Positions 28,201 through 36,040 of a stretch of DNA of 44,416 nucleotides are shown one piece after another. How positions within the stretch are numbered: the stretch's first letter is position 1; each line of letters starts with the position of its first letter. A model generated the notes under the pieces. It searched no databases, was not told the origin of the DNA, and was given only the letters and a program-made list of their open reading frames with translations. A program made the translations under genes and the position numbers. The DNA comes from an uncultured Methylococcaceae bacterium (GTDB lineage Bacteria; Pseudomonadota; Gammaproteobacteria; Methylococcales; Methylococcaceae), in NCBI GenBank assembly GCA_903859815.1, contig CAIOOA010000094.1, positions 1-44,416 of the forward strand. The letters are read 5' to 3'.

Positions 28201-28536
28201 TATTGGTTGACAAGATAGATGCCCGTACATCCGATCAAAGGCTACTGCAAGGTCATTGTCATTGATGCGGCCTTGGGCATGAAACCGGCGAAACTCATCC
28301 TCTGACTGGTATCCATGGATTCCAGTCAACTTTTCCGCCGCATCCAACCCTTGCGCAAACGGCAAGTGCTGAAAGCCATGTAAAGTATTGTGGTGTACAA
28401 AATTTAAAATGGGGGCTTGACCGGGCAGGACATGATCCAAGTGATCTACAGCGGCCTGAAGCCTATGCCTGATAGCTTCCGTTCGGGAGTCTTCGGGAAT
28501 TTTCTGGGATGTCCCCGACCCAACATTAATATCCAT
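25201..28536 (-). CDS. dabA: DabA inorganic carbon transporter subunit (DUF2309)
   Basis: The 1111-residue protein belongs to DUF2309/UPF0753 (PF10070). In Halothiobacillus, DabA is the beta-carbonic-anhydrase-like subunit of the DAB bicarbonate-accumulating system. The zinc-site residues are present: C578 and D580 in VIFCMDDREES, H769 in LSGHGSTSQNNP and C784 in YDCGACSGRHGGPNARV. The H-to-C spacing of 15 equals that of the characterised enzyme. The N-terminal LNFVHHNTLHGFQHLPF is the usual opening. At 1111 residues it is of the long type. The gene overlaps the upstream NuoM-like gene by 11 bp and dabB by 11 bp. Coupling of CO2 hydration to cation flow through the membrane partners is the expected function. 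Confidence 0.95.
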   Translation of the reverse strand: MDINVGSGTSQKIPEDSRTEAIRHRLQAAVDHLDHVLPGQAPILNFVHHNTLHGFQHLPFAQGLDAAEKLTGIHGYQSEDEFRRFHAQGRINDNDLAVAFDRMYGHLSCQPISIGERAIDCLEVYRIALLFGIHSITPNQFNWQMEEMDVLHRFQADVPAPVKSELLRGGITEWQAVRGLWNACLDVFGLENYQLHPEELTTIPLEKVAEMLAEFDARTHDGTVCAINPGVHQLMCAESKATLAAMLESVGTDLSLRTLLLQLTGVDLLEQVRPVLIRFCASHLDEGLAALHSPDRSLGLYAAWKRAASADVSLSLTELTGWRAELSELPEESVDAVIALMRGLDIPESCWESYLERIALELPGWSGIINWRVQHRSYAANREGPVSLMDYLAIRLFLDSVWIERICRETWGHVGRLDAINDYFQRHPSEFLARRMLFANELPEWLANAVQKLIGLSWTERSHREKWQALADMIWTWKHSQSAEQSEIHTVYRSVWRLFRICQHLGLDADSLRGLPLAEAERLLGWVDDLKPSEKGQLWLIAYENHYRHELFAALSQNHGRGRWLVRHTRPQAQVIFCMDDREESIRRHLEELNPDIETLGAAGFFGVPINWYGLDDSQPTPLCPVVVTPSHDVREQPQTGQDALRTRHDRGRSWKDKLTRLVNQEVRRNLTVSSALIYLLAPGALAVLAGKLFFPRHFEALKSHAKQIFVPLVPTRLQLTAVEDGTTATPDKPRLGLTIAEQADRVAAFLRNVGLTSNFAPLVVLSGHGSTSQNNPHLAAYDCGACSGRHGGPNARVFAAMANNAEVRDGLLERNIQIPKDTWFLGTEHNTCDETFTWYDLDGIPQHFLDALASLRTDLGRALQLSAHERCRRFALAPRKPSLIKALNHVVGRSVDFSQARPELGHATNAAALIGRRAVTRGVFFDRRIFLISYDASQDPDGQILEGILLAVGPVGAGINLEYYFSTVNNDKYGCGSKVPHNVAGLFGVMEGASSDLRTGLPKQMIEIHEAMRLQVVVEADADVLNAIYHRQPSLRELIGNGWLLLSSLHPETGAIAYFEPERGFVEWAFETNELPLVERSRDWYDGHIEPRPPALIRLPDAKEGGRNAA
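25211..25227 (-). promoter_or_regulatory. Shine-Dalgarno of dabB inside the end of dabA
   Basis: AAGGAGG (25227-25221, minus strand) lies within the last codons of dabA and stands 9 bases before the ATG at 25211. The dabA stop TGA (25203-25201) falls just inside the next gene. This decides the dabB start and implies that the two proteins are made in coupled amounts. Confidence 0.75.
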
Positions 28537-30016
28537 GAATAACCTGATGGTTTTTTTGTGTCTGGCTCATTGCGCTTAGATTTACCACAGACGCATCAAT
28601 CATCTTTAACACCGGAAAAGGCATGATGCCTAAAGCGACAACACCCATGCTCAACAAACCTACGGCAGCCAATTCCAACCCACGCAAATCAGCCACGTCA
28701 CTCATGCGAGGACTGACTGGGCCAGTAAACAATCTGCCTATGGTCCGCAAAGCATAAGCCCCGCTGATGAGGATACCGATGCTGAGTCCAACCACCCACC
28801 AACCCCAACGCTCGAACCCACCCACCAGCGTATGCAATTCTGCGATGAACCCGACGGTTCCGGGCAAACCCATTGCCGCAAGCAACGCCAGGGTGGTGAA
28901 TACAGCGAACCTAGGAGTCACCATGACCAAGGAACTGTAATCACTGATTTCCCGCGTGTGGGTGCGTTCATACAGAAGACCAATCAACAGAAACAGGGCC
29001 GCCGCAACCAAGCCATGGGCGGACATTTGCAAAGTCGCCCCCAACAGCCCGGTTTGATTCATCGTCGATAGTCCGAGCATCACCACACCCATGTGACTGA
29101 CAGATGAATAAGCCACCATGGCCTTAAGATCACTCTGCCGCCAAGCCAACAACCCGCCATAGACGATACTGACCAAGGCCAAGCCGACCAACAAGGGTTG
29201 CAAGGCGACCATCGCCATAGGCAACATGCCAGAGGCGCGCAACATGCCATAAGCCCCCATTTTCAATAATGCGCCAGATAGCAATATGCTCACTGGACTA
29301 GGCGCTTCAACATGGGCCAACGGTAACCAACCATGCAGGGGGAAAATTGGAATCTTGACCCCAAAACCGATCAACAACCCGGTAAAAACCAAAATTTGGC
29401 TATCGCGTGGCAACGCATTCGCCGTCTTGTTCATGGCTTCCATGGTGGTGGAGTGATCAGCAGATGAGGTGTAAATGACCAATAGTGCAATCAGCATAAA
29501 CACTGACCCACCCATGGTGTAAAGCACAAAATTCAGGCTGGCGGTGTGCCTACGCTTCCCCCCCCACTGATCAATCAGGAAAAACAGTGGGATAAGCGTC
29601 ATTTCCCAAAAAACATAAAATAAAACCCAGTCTTGGGCCATGAAGACACCCAACATGCCGGATTCCAAGATCAAAAGGCTGACATGGTAGCCTTTGACCC
29701 GTTCCTTCAAACTAAAGGAGGCTAAAAAGGCCACTAAGGACAACAGTGTGGCTAACAAAACCATAGGCAAGGAAAAGCCATCCACACCCAGCGCGTAATA
29801 GCTTCCCAACTCCGAATTCCAGATGGTCGATTCGGAGAACTGCAAGGCAAAAGAGTGACTGTCGAAGCCTAGGGTCAGGGACCATGCGAGAACCAAGGAA
29901 CCCACAATCCCCGTTAAGGCTACACCCCTCACCCAATTCGGATGATTGTCCGGTATCAGCGAAGTGATTAGCGCAGCGACAGCAGGCGTCCAAAGTATCA
30001 AGCTCAGAGTATGCAT
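28526..30016 (-). CDS. NuoM-like proton channel subunit, first gene of the dab cluster
   Basis: The 496-residue protein is the most NuoM-like of the set. It has GVDGFSLPMVLL, E138 in VFWEMTLIPLF, K221 in GVKIPIFPLHGWLPLAHVEAPS, K252 in LLKMGAYGMLR and E393 in GFIAEL, so all proton-path residues are kept. It stands at the head of the five-gene cluster, 78 bp after an extended -10 promoter, and overlaps dabA by 11 bp. It could be mistaken for a respiratory complex I subunit, but no other nuo gene flanks it and dabA follows immediately. Confidence 0.9.
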   Translation of the reverse strand: MHTLSLILWTPAVAALITSLIPDNHPNWVRGVALTGIVGSLVLAWSLTLGFDSHSFALQFSESTIWNSELGSYYALGVDGFSLPMVLLATLLSLVAFLASFSLKERVKGYHVSLLILESGMLGVFMAQDWVLFYVFWEMTLIPLFFLIDQWGGKRRHTASLNFVLYTMGGSVFMLIALLVIYTSSADHSTTMEAMNKTANALPRDSQILVFTGLLIGFGVKIPIFPLHGWLPLAHVEAPSPVSILLSGALLKMGAYGMLRASGMLPMAMVALQPLLVGLALVSIVYGGLLAWRQSDLKAMVAYSSVSHMGVVMLGLSTMNQTGLLGATLQMSAHGLVAAALFLLIGLLYERTHTREISDYSSLVMVTPRFAVFTTLALLAAMGLPGTVGFIAELHTLVGGFERWGWWVVGLSIGILISGAYALRTIGRLFTGPVSPRMSDVADLRGLELAAVGLLSMGVVALGIMPFPVLKMIDASVVNLSAMSQTQKNHQVIHGY

Positions 30017-30093
30017 TGTCCGTTTATGCGATTAGGATTTTGGAGCGTTCGGGCATCAGTGAAGGTGGTACAACATAGAATTAAGATTTCTGA

Positions 30094-30102
30094 ATTATAA
30101 CA
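30094..30102 (-). promoter_or_regulatory. Extended -10 promoter of the dab cluster
   Basis: TGTTATAAT on the minus strand (30102-30094) is a perfect extended -10 box. No good -35 (TTTCCG region) is seen, as is common for extended -10 promoters. Transcription would start near 30087, leaving a leader of about 70 bases before the first NuoM-like gene. No CbbR or LysR-type palindrome was recognised in the leader. Confidence 0.6.
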
Positions 30103-30107
30103 TAAGC

Positions 30108-30132
30108 AAAAAAAGCCGGAAAAACAGAGGCT
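30108..30132 (-). terminator. Possible intrinsic terminator downstream of the PilZ-like gene
   Basis: On the minus strand AGCC (30132-30129) and GGCT (30117-30114) pair, extended by one G-T, around a T-rich loop. A run of seven T (30114-30108) follows. The stem is short. It lies just upstream of the dab promoter and would insulate the cluster from the PilZ-rnd side. Confidence 0.4.
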
Positions 30133-30193
30133 CGTTAAACATCTGACTTTGATTGGACTCCTATGCCTTATCACCACAGGATTGTCGGGCTGT

Positions 30194-30535
30194 TCAATCT
30201 TTTGATTTCAACAAATCGATATAACGGTCTCTCTGGCGGGAGTTTAGTGTCTGCACGTTAATGCTGACAGTGACGATGAGCGAACTAACCAAATTGATAT
30301 GGCATGGCATTCGCAAAGTTTCCCTAGGGTTTCCATACGTGATTAACTCGAAGGTCAACATGCCCGACGAGCCTACTTTAGGCTTTCTTGCCCCCGGATA
30401 GGCAAGATTGGGGATTTGCATCGAAACCTCATGCCCCGTTAATTCGCGAGTACGTCCCGACAACATACCGCAACCGGAGACTTCGAGCATACAAGGTAAC
30501 TCGATTTTTTTTGCTCTATTGGGATCTTTATCCAT
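30194..30535 (-). CDS. Small PilZ-like protein
   Basis: The 113-residue protein resembles divergent PilZ domains: basic RAKKIELPC near the start, RTRELTGHEVSMQIPN where PilZ proteins carry the RxxxR and (D/N)xSxxG motifs, and a beta-rich GMLTFEL with VSSLIVTVSINVQ. The Arg motif is partly kept, but the second motif is degenerate (no G after S), so c-di-GMP binding is uncertain. It ends in a charged helix (RQRDRYIDLLKSKD). It is preceded by the P-loop kinase gene by 98 bp on the same strand. Confidence in the fold is moderate and in ligand binding low. Confidence 0.5.
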   Translation of the reverse strand: MDKDPNRAKKIELPCMLEVSGCGMLSGRTRELTGHEVSMQIPNLAYPGARKPKVGSSGMLTFELITYGNPRETLRMPCHINLVSSLIVTVSINVQTLNSRQRDRYIDLLKSKD

Positions 30536-30633
30536 CGGTCAAATCAATTAAGCGAAATAACAAACTCTATTGCAGTTTGTTGGCTCACCATGGAAAAATC
30601 AAGCATTCTTTTTTGCTAGCAGGCACCCTTGAC

Positions 30634-32271
30634 TTAGCAAGCAACCAATTTACGCAACACCTCGTCGATATCAGCACCATCAGTCGTATTCACCTTCAAG
30701 ACAAAAGGAACTTCCTGCGCGTCCAGTGGATCGGCCCTGTTTAGCTGCAATGCCAACACGCCAAGATCGGCATCGGAGGGATCGCCTCCTTGCTGCTGCC
30801 GGTGAACGATGCGCTCAGACAATAGCTCTGCGGATGCTGGAAAATCCAAGATGAAGAAACGCACCCCCAAGCGTCCAGCCAATTCCATGCAATGGCGGCG
30901 GTGGGCCGCCGCTAAAAAGCTTGCATCCAGTAACACATTGTAACCAGAATTTAACAAAAGCTCCGCATGATCGGACAACACCTGATAATTCTGGCGAGTC
31001 ATGGTATCTGAATAAAGGTCATTCGAGGCTACCGTTGTGTCCGTTGTGCCCAGACCGATACGCACCTTCCGTTTGCGTTCTATGTCGGATGAGATGCGGA
31101 TCGCTGGCAGGCGCTCTGCCAACCATTTGGAATGAAATGACTTACCACTGCCGGAAAAGCCATGGGTGATTAGCAGGGTTGGGTTGCGCGCTTGGGGCTT
31201 GCAGGCGTAATCCAAATAACGATGGCATTTTTCCTGCCACAATCGACGTTCTGTAGACTCTATCGACTTCTCCAAAGCCAGTGCGCCCACTTTGGCTCGC
31301 ACCAAAGCCCGATAGACCGTATAAAAATGCAACACTTCAAGACCTGCATAATCGCCGTTAATCTCCAAATACCGGTTCAGCAGTCGCCACGCCAAGTTAA
31401 CTTGCCCACGCTCTTCGAGGTCCATGAAGAGAAAAGCGATTTCACTCATGCAATCGATCCATCGCAAGTCTTGGCTAAATTCAATGCAATCAAAAGGAAC
31501 CAAGCGTCCATCAATAAGAACGAGATTTCCACTGTGTAAATCCCCGTGGCATTCACGGACTAAACCGGCCAGTTTTCTGGCTTGAAAAACACCGGAAAGC
31601 CTTTGGAATTCAGAACGGGTCCAAGCCAGTAAAGAGTTCAACTGATGTAAGTTTGAATCCCCATCACTATCGGCTGAACCCCCTCCTTGGCTGCGGATCG
31701 TATCAGGTGATGGAGCTTTATTTGCCGGGCCTAGCTCACCGCAAAGACGCAGTAGGTGGTCGAAGTTATGCTCAGCAGCGGCCAAAACGGTTTCAGGGAT
31801 GCCATAGTGTTCATCTGAGCCGGAACACTGGGCTACATCGTGAAATGCAGCCAAACATTGCGCCAATTCGTCTATATGCTTTGCGGTGATGCGATTCTCA
31901 GCGATTAAGCGGTCGGCTAGGCCAGTTTCGTCGAATTGTTTCAGTTTGACGGCAGATTCCACCACTACCCCCTTACCGTCGATCTCGAAATGACCGTCTT
32001 CCTGGGTGATGGCAACGACATCCACATAGAGGGAAGGGGCAAGCCGTCGATTGAGCCTAAGTTCATCAACACAAAACTGGTGTCGTAAGGCCAAAGTGGA
32101 ATAATCCAGAAAGCCAAAATTCACTGGCTTTTTGATTTTATAAGCATATTTACCCGTTAAGACCACCCATGAAATATGAGTCTCAACCAATCTGACACTT
32201 TCAGCCAGATTGCCATGAATGGCTGGGTCGCATAAGGCTTGGACAAACAGGGGCAGAGGCGGTTCAGGCAT
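30634..32271 (-). CDS. Fused aminoglycoside-phosphotransferase-like and P-loop kinase protein
   Basis: The 545-residue cytoplasmic protein has two kinase modules. The first is APH/choline-kinase-like, with the catalytic loop ECHGDLHSGNLVLID and the following acidic residue in PFDCIEFSQDLRW. The second, from about residue 365, is a P-loop kinase with Walker A THGFSGSGKSFHSK and a zeta-toxin/gluconate-kinase-like arrangement (SSDIERKRKV, then DASFLAAAHRR). This pairing is a recurrent bacterial architecture annotated as bifunctional APH/ATP-binding protein with unknown substrate; it is not evidence of drug resistance. The ATG overlaps the rnd stop by 8 bp, so the two are cotranscribed. Confidence 0.85.
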   Translation of the reverse strand: MPEPPLPLFVQALCDPAIHGNLAESVRLVETHISWVVLTGKYAYKIKKPVNFGFLDYSTLALRHQFCVDELRLNRRLAPSLYVDVVAITQEDGHFEIDGKGVVVESAVKLKQFDETGLADRLIAENRITAKHIDELAQCLAAFHDVAQCSGSDEHYGIPETVLAAAEHNFDHLLRLCGELGPANKAPSPDTIRSQGGGSADSDGDSNLHQLNSLLAWTRSEFQRLSGVFQARKLAGLVRECHGDLHSGNLVLIDGRLVPFDCIEFSQDLRWIDCMSEIAFLFMDLEERGQVNLAWRLLNRYLEINGDYAGLEVLHFYTVYRALVRAKVGALALEKSIESTERRLWQEKCHRYLDYACKPQARNPTLLITHGFSGSGKSFHSKWLAERLPAIRISSDIERKRKVRIGLGTTDTTVASNDLYSDTMTRQNYQVLSDHAELLLNSGYNVLLDASFLAAAHRRHCMELAGRLGVRFFILDFPASAELLSERIVHRQQQGGDPSDADLGVLALQLNRADPLDAQEVPFVLKVNTTDGADIDEVLRKLVAC

Positions 32272-33424
32272 GCTTTTCTATGCTGAGTCTGCCATCGGTA
32301 ATGCTAAGAGCCACCTCCCCACGCAAAACCGCCGACAACTCTTCACCGACCATGGTTTTCCGCCATCCATGCAGCAAACGGGCAAACGGGTCGCCGTCGA
32401 ACAATTGCTCCAAGTCTTTGCGGCTGGCTAAAATGCTCGAATTAATGGTATTTTGCGCTGCACGAAGACGGACAACAGCCATCAGCAAATCCAATACGGC
32501 CTCTTGTTCGACAGACTTCTTACCGGAACGGCTCTTTTGTTCCAAGGCTTGCGGCGTCCGTCCCAGTGCCTCTTGGATCATTCGGCAAATGATGGCGCCA
32601 TGGCGCTTGACCACTCGCTCGTCAATTCCCCGCACCAATTTGAGTTCGTCTATATTGGCTGGCTGCTGACGAGCCAGATCGAGAAGCGCGTCATCCTTGA
32701 GCACCCAACCTCTTGGCAAATCTTGGCTGCGGGCGGTTTGTTCGCGCCATGCCGCCAGCGTTTGCACAATTGAAAGCGGTTTGCTTTTGAGCTGATGGAC
32801 TCCGCCAATACGTTGCCAAGCCAGTTCAGGAGGGTTTTCATAGTTGCTTGGATCAAGCAATTCCTGAAAGTCCCCTTCCAGCCAAGACAAACGGCGTAGT
32901 TTTTCCAAGCGCGGAAGCATGAAAAGATAAGCTTTTTCCAGATAAATCACGTCATCCGCTGCATAGCGGATTTGCTCAGGACTGAGCGGTCTGCGTGTCC
33001 AGTCGGTGCGGCTGTGGGATTTGGTCAAATTGACGCCAAGCAACTCCGCCACCAAGCCGGCATAGCTGATCTGCTCCCCCAAACCTAGCAAAGGCGCGGC
33101 GATCTGTGTATCGAATACAGGACCCGGCAGTTTTCCATACAAATTATAAATAATCTCCAAATCTTGCCTCCCCGAATGAAAAACTTTTGTAATCCGAGGG
33201 TTGAAAATGATCTCGAACAACGAATCCAGAGACTCTAGCGCCAGTGGGTCCACACAGGCTACGATATCATTAGCTGCAATTTGCAACAGGCAAAACTTGG
33301 GGAAATAAGTCTTTTCGCGCAAGAACTCCGTGTCTAAGACGATCCAAGAAACGTTGGTGAGTTTGGCACATAGTTCGCTCAACTGTTCGGGCGTATCTAC
33401 ATAAACGGGGGGAGGGATTGGCAT
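32264..33424 (-). CDS. rnd: Ribonuclease D
   Basis: The 386-residue 3'-5' exonuclease matures tRNA 3' ends. The DEDD residues appear as WIVLDTEFLREKTY (D, E), FHSGRQDLEIIYN (D) and IRYAADDVIYLEKAY (DEDDy Tyr region). Two HRDC domains follow (LAAWREQTARSQDLPRGWVL, then the C-terminal helices with VRLRAAQNTINSSILASRKD). Length is as in E. coli (375). It heads a transcript that includes the APH/P-loop protein. No clear promoter was picked out upstream. Confidence 0.95.
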   Translation of the reverse strand: MPIPPPVYVDTPEQLSELCAKLTNVSWIVLDTEFLREKTYFPKFCLLQIAANDIVACVDPLALESLDSLFEIIFNPRITKVFHSGRQDLEIIYNLYGKLPGPVFDTQIAAPLLGLGEQISYAGLVAELLGVNLTKSHSRTDWTRRPLSPEQIRYAADDVIYLEKAYLFMLPRLEKLRRLSWLEGDFQELLDPSNYENPPELAWQRIGGVHQLKSKPLSIVQTLAAWREQTARSQDLPRGWVLKDDALLDLARQQPANIDELKLVRGIDERVVKRHGAIICRMIQEALGRTPQALEQKSRSGKKSVEQEAVLDLLMAVVRLRAAQNTINSSILASRKDLEQLFDGDPFARLLHGWRKTMVGEELSAVLRGEVALSITDGRLSIEKHA

Positions 33425-33518
33425 GTTTAAAATTCACGGTTGATGGCAAGTGGGCCAGATTATAAACGGCTGTCTTCTGAACCCTTTAGTTAAACTACGG
33501 CAAAGCCCGACTTGGTTT

Positions 33519-33541
33519 AAAAAAAGACCAAGCCAGTCTTT
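33519..33541 (-). terminator. Intrinsic terminator of cysB
   Basis: On the minus strand AAAGAC (33541-33536) pairs with GTCTTT (33528-33523) around a 7-base loop, and the T-run continues to 33519. It begins 11 bases after the cysB stop codon. The stem is short but the T-run is clean. Confidence 0.6.
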
Positions 33542-33552
33542 CTGTTAACGCT

Positions 33553-34527
33553 TCACCTGACCGGCAAGGTTATGGGTTTGAATAGCTCTTCGACTTCATG
33601 TCTTTCCCTCAGCGCAAGAGCCTGAGAGATGAGGTCTTGGGTCAAATGCGGGGCGAATATGCGGATGAAATCATAAATGAAGCTACGTATGAACATGTCA
33701 CGCCGCAAACATATTTTGGTGACGCTGCGACCGAACAAGTGTTCAGCATCAATGGGCACCAAATCATCATCCACAATCGGATCGTAAGCCATTCTCGCCA
33801 CAATTCCCACACCTAGACCCAAGCGCACGTAGGTTTTGATGACATCGGCATCTACCGCCGTCAATACCACTTGGGGGTGAATGCCCAGTTTTTCAAAGGC
33901 CCTATCCAACTGCGAACGCCCTGTAAACCCAAAAACATAGGTGACAATCGGGTATTGTGCAACATCCGGCAGGCTAATACTGGCCAATTCAATCAGTGGA
34001 TGCCCTTTAGGGACTAGAATACAGCGATTCCATTCGTAGCAAGGCAGCAACACCAAATTTTCAAAATGGTCAACGGTTTCTGTCGCGATAGCCATATCCA
34101 CCAAGCCATGCGATGCCAGTTCTGCAATTTGGGTGGGGGTGCCTTGGTGAAGGTTTAATTTCACCCTAGGATAATGACCCATGAATTCACGCACCACCGA
34201 CGGCAAGGCATAGCGCGCCTGAGTATGGGTGGTTGCAATGGCTATCGTGCCCGCTTTATTGTCCTTGTGGTCTTGGGCAATGTTCCTGATATCCTGCGTT
34301 TTGCCTAAAATTTCACCGGCAATCGCAACAATCTGCTTTCCAGCTTCAGTAATTTCTGTCAGATGTTTGCCATTACGGGCAAAAATCAGCACACCCAACT
34401 CGGCTTCCAGCATCCTCACTTGTTTGCTGATGCCGGGTTGGGATGTATACAAGCTATCCGCTGTAGCGGAAACATTGAGTTCATGCTGGGCGATTTCCCA
34501 AATATAGCGTAATTGCTGTAACTTCAT
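33553..34527 (-). CDS. cysB: LysR-type regulator CysB
   Basis: The 324-residue LysR regulator controls cysteine biosynthesis and sulfate assimilation, with N-acetylserine as the inducer. The opening [20 protein letters not shown] and the HTH with [19 protein letters not shown] are typical of CysB. The effector domain contains [14 protein letters not shown], the CysB sulfate/NAS pocket segment, and [19 protein letters not shown]. CysB rather than Cbl or CbbR is preferred on overall sequence, since CbbR lacks TTHTQARY. It overlaps the ferredoxin gene as ATGA, indicating coupled expression. Confidence 0.93.
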   Translation of the reverse strand: MKLQQLRYIWEIAQHELNVSATADSLYTSQPGISKQVRMLEAELGVLIFARNGKHLTEITEAGKQIVAIAGEILGKTQDIRNIAQDHKDNKAGTIAIATTHTQARYALPSVVREFMGHYPRVKLNLHQGTPTQIAELASHGLVDMAIATETVDHFENLVLLPCYEWNRCILVPKGHPLIELASISLPDVAQYPIVTYVFGFTGRSQLDRAFEKLGIHPQVVLTAVDADVIKTYVRLGLGVGIVARMAYDPIVDDDLVPIDAEHLFGRSVTKICLRRDMFIRSFIYDFIRIFAPHLTQDLISQALALRERHEVEELFKPITLPVR

Positions 34528-34847
34528 CGTTTCAGATGCTGCAATTTATCCGGCTTGCCTTTCCATTCATCCGCATCTTTTTCAGGCTTTTTAACTTCAG
34601 TGATTACCGGCCATAATTTGGAGAGTTCTTTGTTAAGTTCGATAAAGCTTTGTTGCGCATCGGGCACTTCGTCTTCGGAAAAAATCGCATCGGCTGGGCA
34701 TTCCGGTTCGCAAAGTGAACAATCAATGCATTCGTCGGGATCAATCACAAGGAAATTTGGACCCTCATGAAAACAATCGACGGGGCATACGTCAACGCAA
34801 TCAGTGAATTTGCACTTAATGCAATTTTCGGTCACTACGAAAGTCAT
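34524..34847 (-). CDS. fdxA: 7Fe ferredoxin (FdxA-type)
   Basis: The 107-residue protein is a seven-iron ferredoxin. The cysteines C9, C12, C17, C21 and C25 in [20 protein letters not shown] and [12 protein letters not shown] bind one 3Fe-4S and one 4Fe-4S cluster, as in Azotobacter FdI. The C-terminal extension [20 protein letters not shown] is typical of the family. Start ATG has AGGA about 10 bases upstream. Its gene precedes and overlaps cysB, an arrangement that could link electron transfer with sulfur regulation; the linkage is seen, its meaning is inferred. Confidence 0.95.
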   Translation of the reverse strand: MTFVVTENCIKCKFTDCVDVCPVDCFHEGPNFLVIDPDECIDCSLCEPECPADAIFSEDEVPDAQQSFIELNKELSKLWPVITEVKKPEKDADEWKGKPDKLQHLKR

Positions 34848-35038
34848 CTTTATGGTTTCCTAAAATCTAGTCAGTCAAAGTAATGGGCGGTGCATTGGAG
34901 CGTCATCGGTTTCCGACGATAGCGCTCAATGTAATCCGGCTAGTGAGGGGGCATTTTACATGGACACGGGAAATATTTCCAAAAGCCAATCTTGCCAACG
35001 GAGGAAAAATGTTGACAAGGACTCAAGTCGAACGGAAA

Positions 35039-35830
35039 TCACCTGGTTTTATGATGGCACAACCAGTTTTTCCAGTCGGCAAATAAGACCGGGTCACAGG
35101 CGGCGACAGCGGAACTAGGTTGCAAACTAGACGAAAAAATGGGTCCGCCGTCCAAGTTTTCCATGCAACCCCCTGCCTCGGAAAATATCAAGGCCCCAGC
35201 CGCATAATCCCATAACATTTGCCTTCCATGCAGATACACATGGATACGTCTGGCTGCCAACCAAGACCATTCCAAAGCCACTGAGCCGAAATTTCGCTGC
35301 GAACAATACGGTGGGTGCGCAACCAACTCGCCGGCCAGTAGCGGCGCTAGGCGTTTGAAATCAACCACGGCAAGCGCATTGCGCAGGGGCAGCCGAATCG
35401 GCTCACTCACCAACGCCTTGCCGTTCAACATGGCTCCTTGGCCTTTAGCGGCTGTGAAACACTCGTCTCGAATTGGATCGTAGACCAAACCTAGCATGGG
35501 TTTCCGGTCAATCAGCAAACCTAACGACACCGAGAAAAATGGAATCCCGCTGGCAAAATTGCTCGTTCCATCCAGGGGGTCCAGACACCATAAGCCATTA
35601 TCACTGCAATTGAGCAAGTCGGCTTGCTCTTCAACCGTCATTTCCTCACCCAACAGCCGGTATTCGGGCGCAAAAACGGCCAGATCCTTTGTCATTCGCC
35701 TTTGCATGGCAAAATCAGCCTCGGTGACGATGCTTCCGTCAGATTTATAACGCCGTTCGGCTTCGGCAAACAGTGGGAGTAGTTCCTCACGGGCGGCAGT
35801 TCTGACGATGTTGGCAAGCGCTTCGAGCAT
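35039..35830 (-). CDS. Inositol monophosphatase family protein
   Basis: The 263-residue Mg-dependent phosphatase has the family metal motifs: GEEMT (E), CLDPLDGTSNFASGIPFFSV, and WDYAAGALIFSEAGG near the C-terminus. The fold fits inositol-1-phosphatase, CysQ or histidinol-phosphatase members, and the substrate cannot be decided from the motifs. The gene stands 191 bp from fdxA and is divergent from the quinone oxidoreductase gene. Because cysB is nearby, a CysQ-like 3'-phosphoadenosine phosphatase role is tempting, but the sequence lacks enough evidence for that symbol. Confidence 0.88.
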   Translation of the reverse strand: MLEALANIVRTAAREELLPLFAEAERRYKSDGSIVTEADFAMQRRMTKDLAVFAPEYRLLGEEMTVEEQADLLNCSDNGLWCLDPLDGTSNFASGIPFFSVSLGLLIDRKPMLGLVYDPIRDECFTAAKGQGAMLNGKALVSEPIRLPLRNALAVVDFKRLAPLLAGELVAHPPYCSQRNFGSVALEWSWLAARRIHVYLHGRQMLWDYAAGALIFSEAGGCMENLDGGPIFSSSLQPSSAVAACDPVLFADWKNWLCHHKTR

Positions 35831-35899
35831 GGCGGTTAAGCGGGTAAGGGTTGAGTAAAGCCATTAGTTTACGCCAAGGGAATGCCAAGTTGTATAGCT

Positions 35900-35917
35900 A
35901 GACGTTAAGGAACGTCT
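35900..35917. promoter_or_regulatory. Palindromic site in a divergent promoter region
   Basis: AGACGTT (35900-35906) and AACGTCT (35911-35917) form a perfect 7-bp inverted repeat with a 4-base gap, between the phosphatase gene (minus) and the quinone oxidoreductase (plus). There is no T-run, so it is a candidate operator rather than a terminator. No protein is assigned. Confidence 0.35.
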
Positions 35918-36005
35918 GATCGTCTTAACTGTCCTTATTAAGATTATCCGCAGCCACTGCAAAATGGCCAGGGAGTCGCTCGGCGTTTCTGCTGACCAGT
36001 CGGGT

Positions 36006-36011
36006 TATAAT
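36006..36011 (+). promoter_or_regulatory. -10 box for the quinone oxidoreductase gene
   Basis: Perfect TATAAT at 36006-36011; no convincing -35 at 16-18 bases (GCGTTT region). A start near 36018 would give a leader of about 23 bases before ATG 36041, which supports that start over the in-frame GTG at 36029. Confidence 0.45.
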
Positions 36012-36040
36012 TCAAACAAATCCTGAGAGTGCCTCAATCC

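Noticed and set aside
20557-30016. Respiratory complex I (nuo) operon
   Set aside because: Only PF00361-type subunits are present, with no nuoA-K or nuoN and with dabA in the middle.
30634-32271. Aminoglycoside resistance gene
   Set aside because: The APH-like module is part of a fusion found widely in bacteria with unknown substrate; no resistance-enzyme signature is visible.
33553-34527. CbbR regulator of carbon fixation
   Set aside because: The LysR protein carries CysB-specific segments ([14 protein letters not shown]) and is not next to cbb genes.
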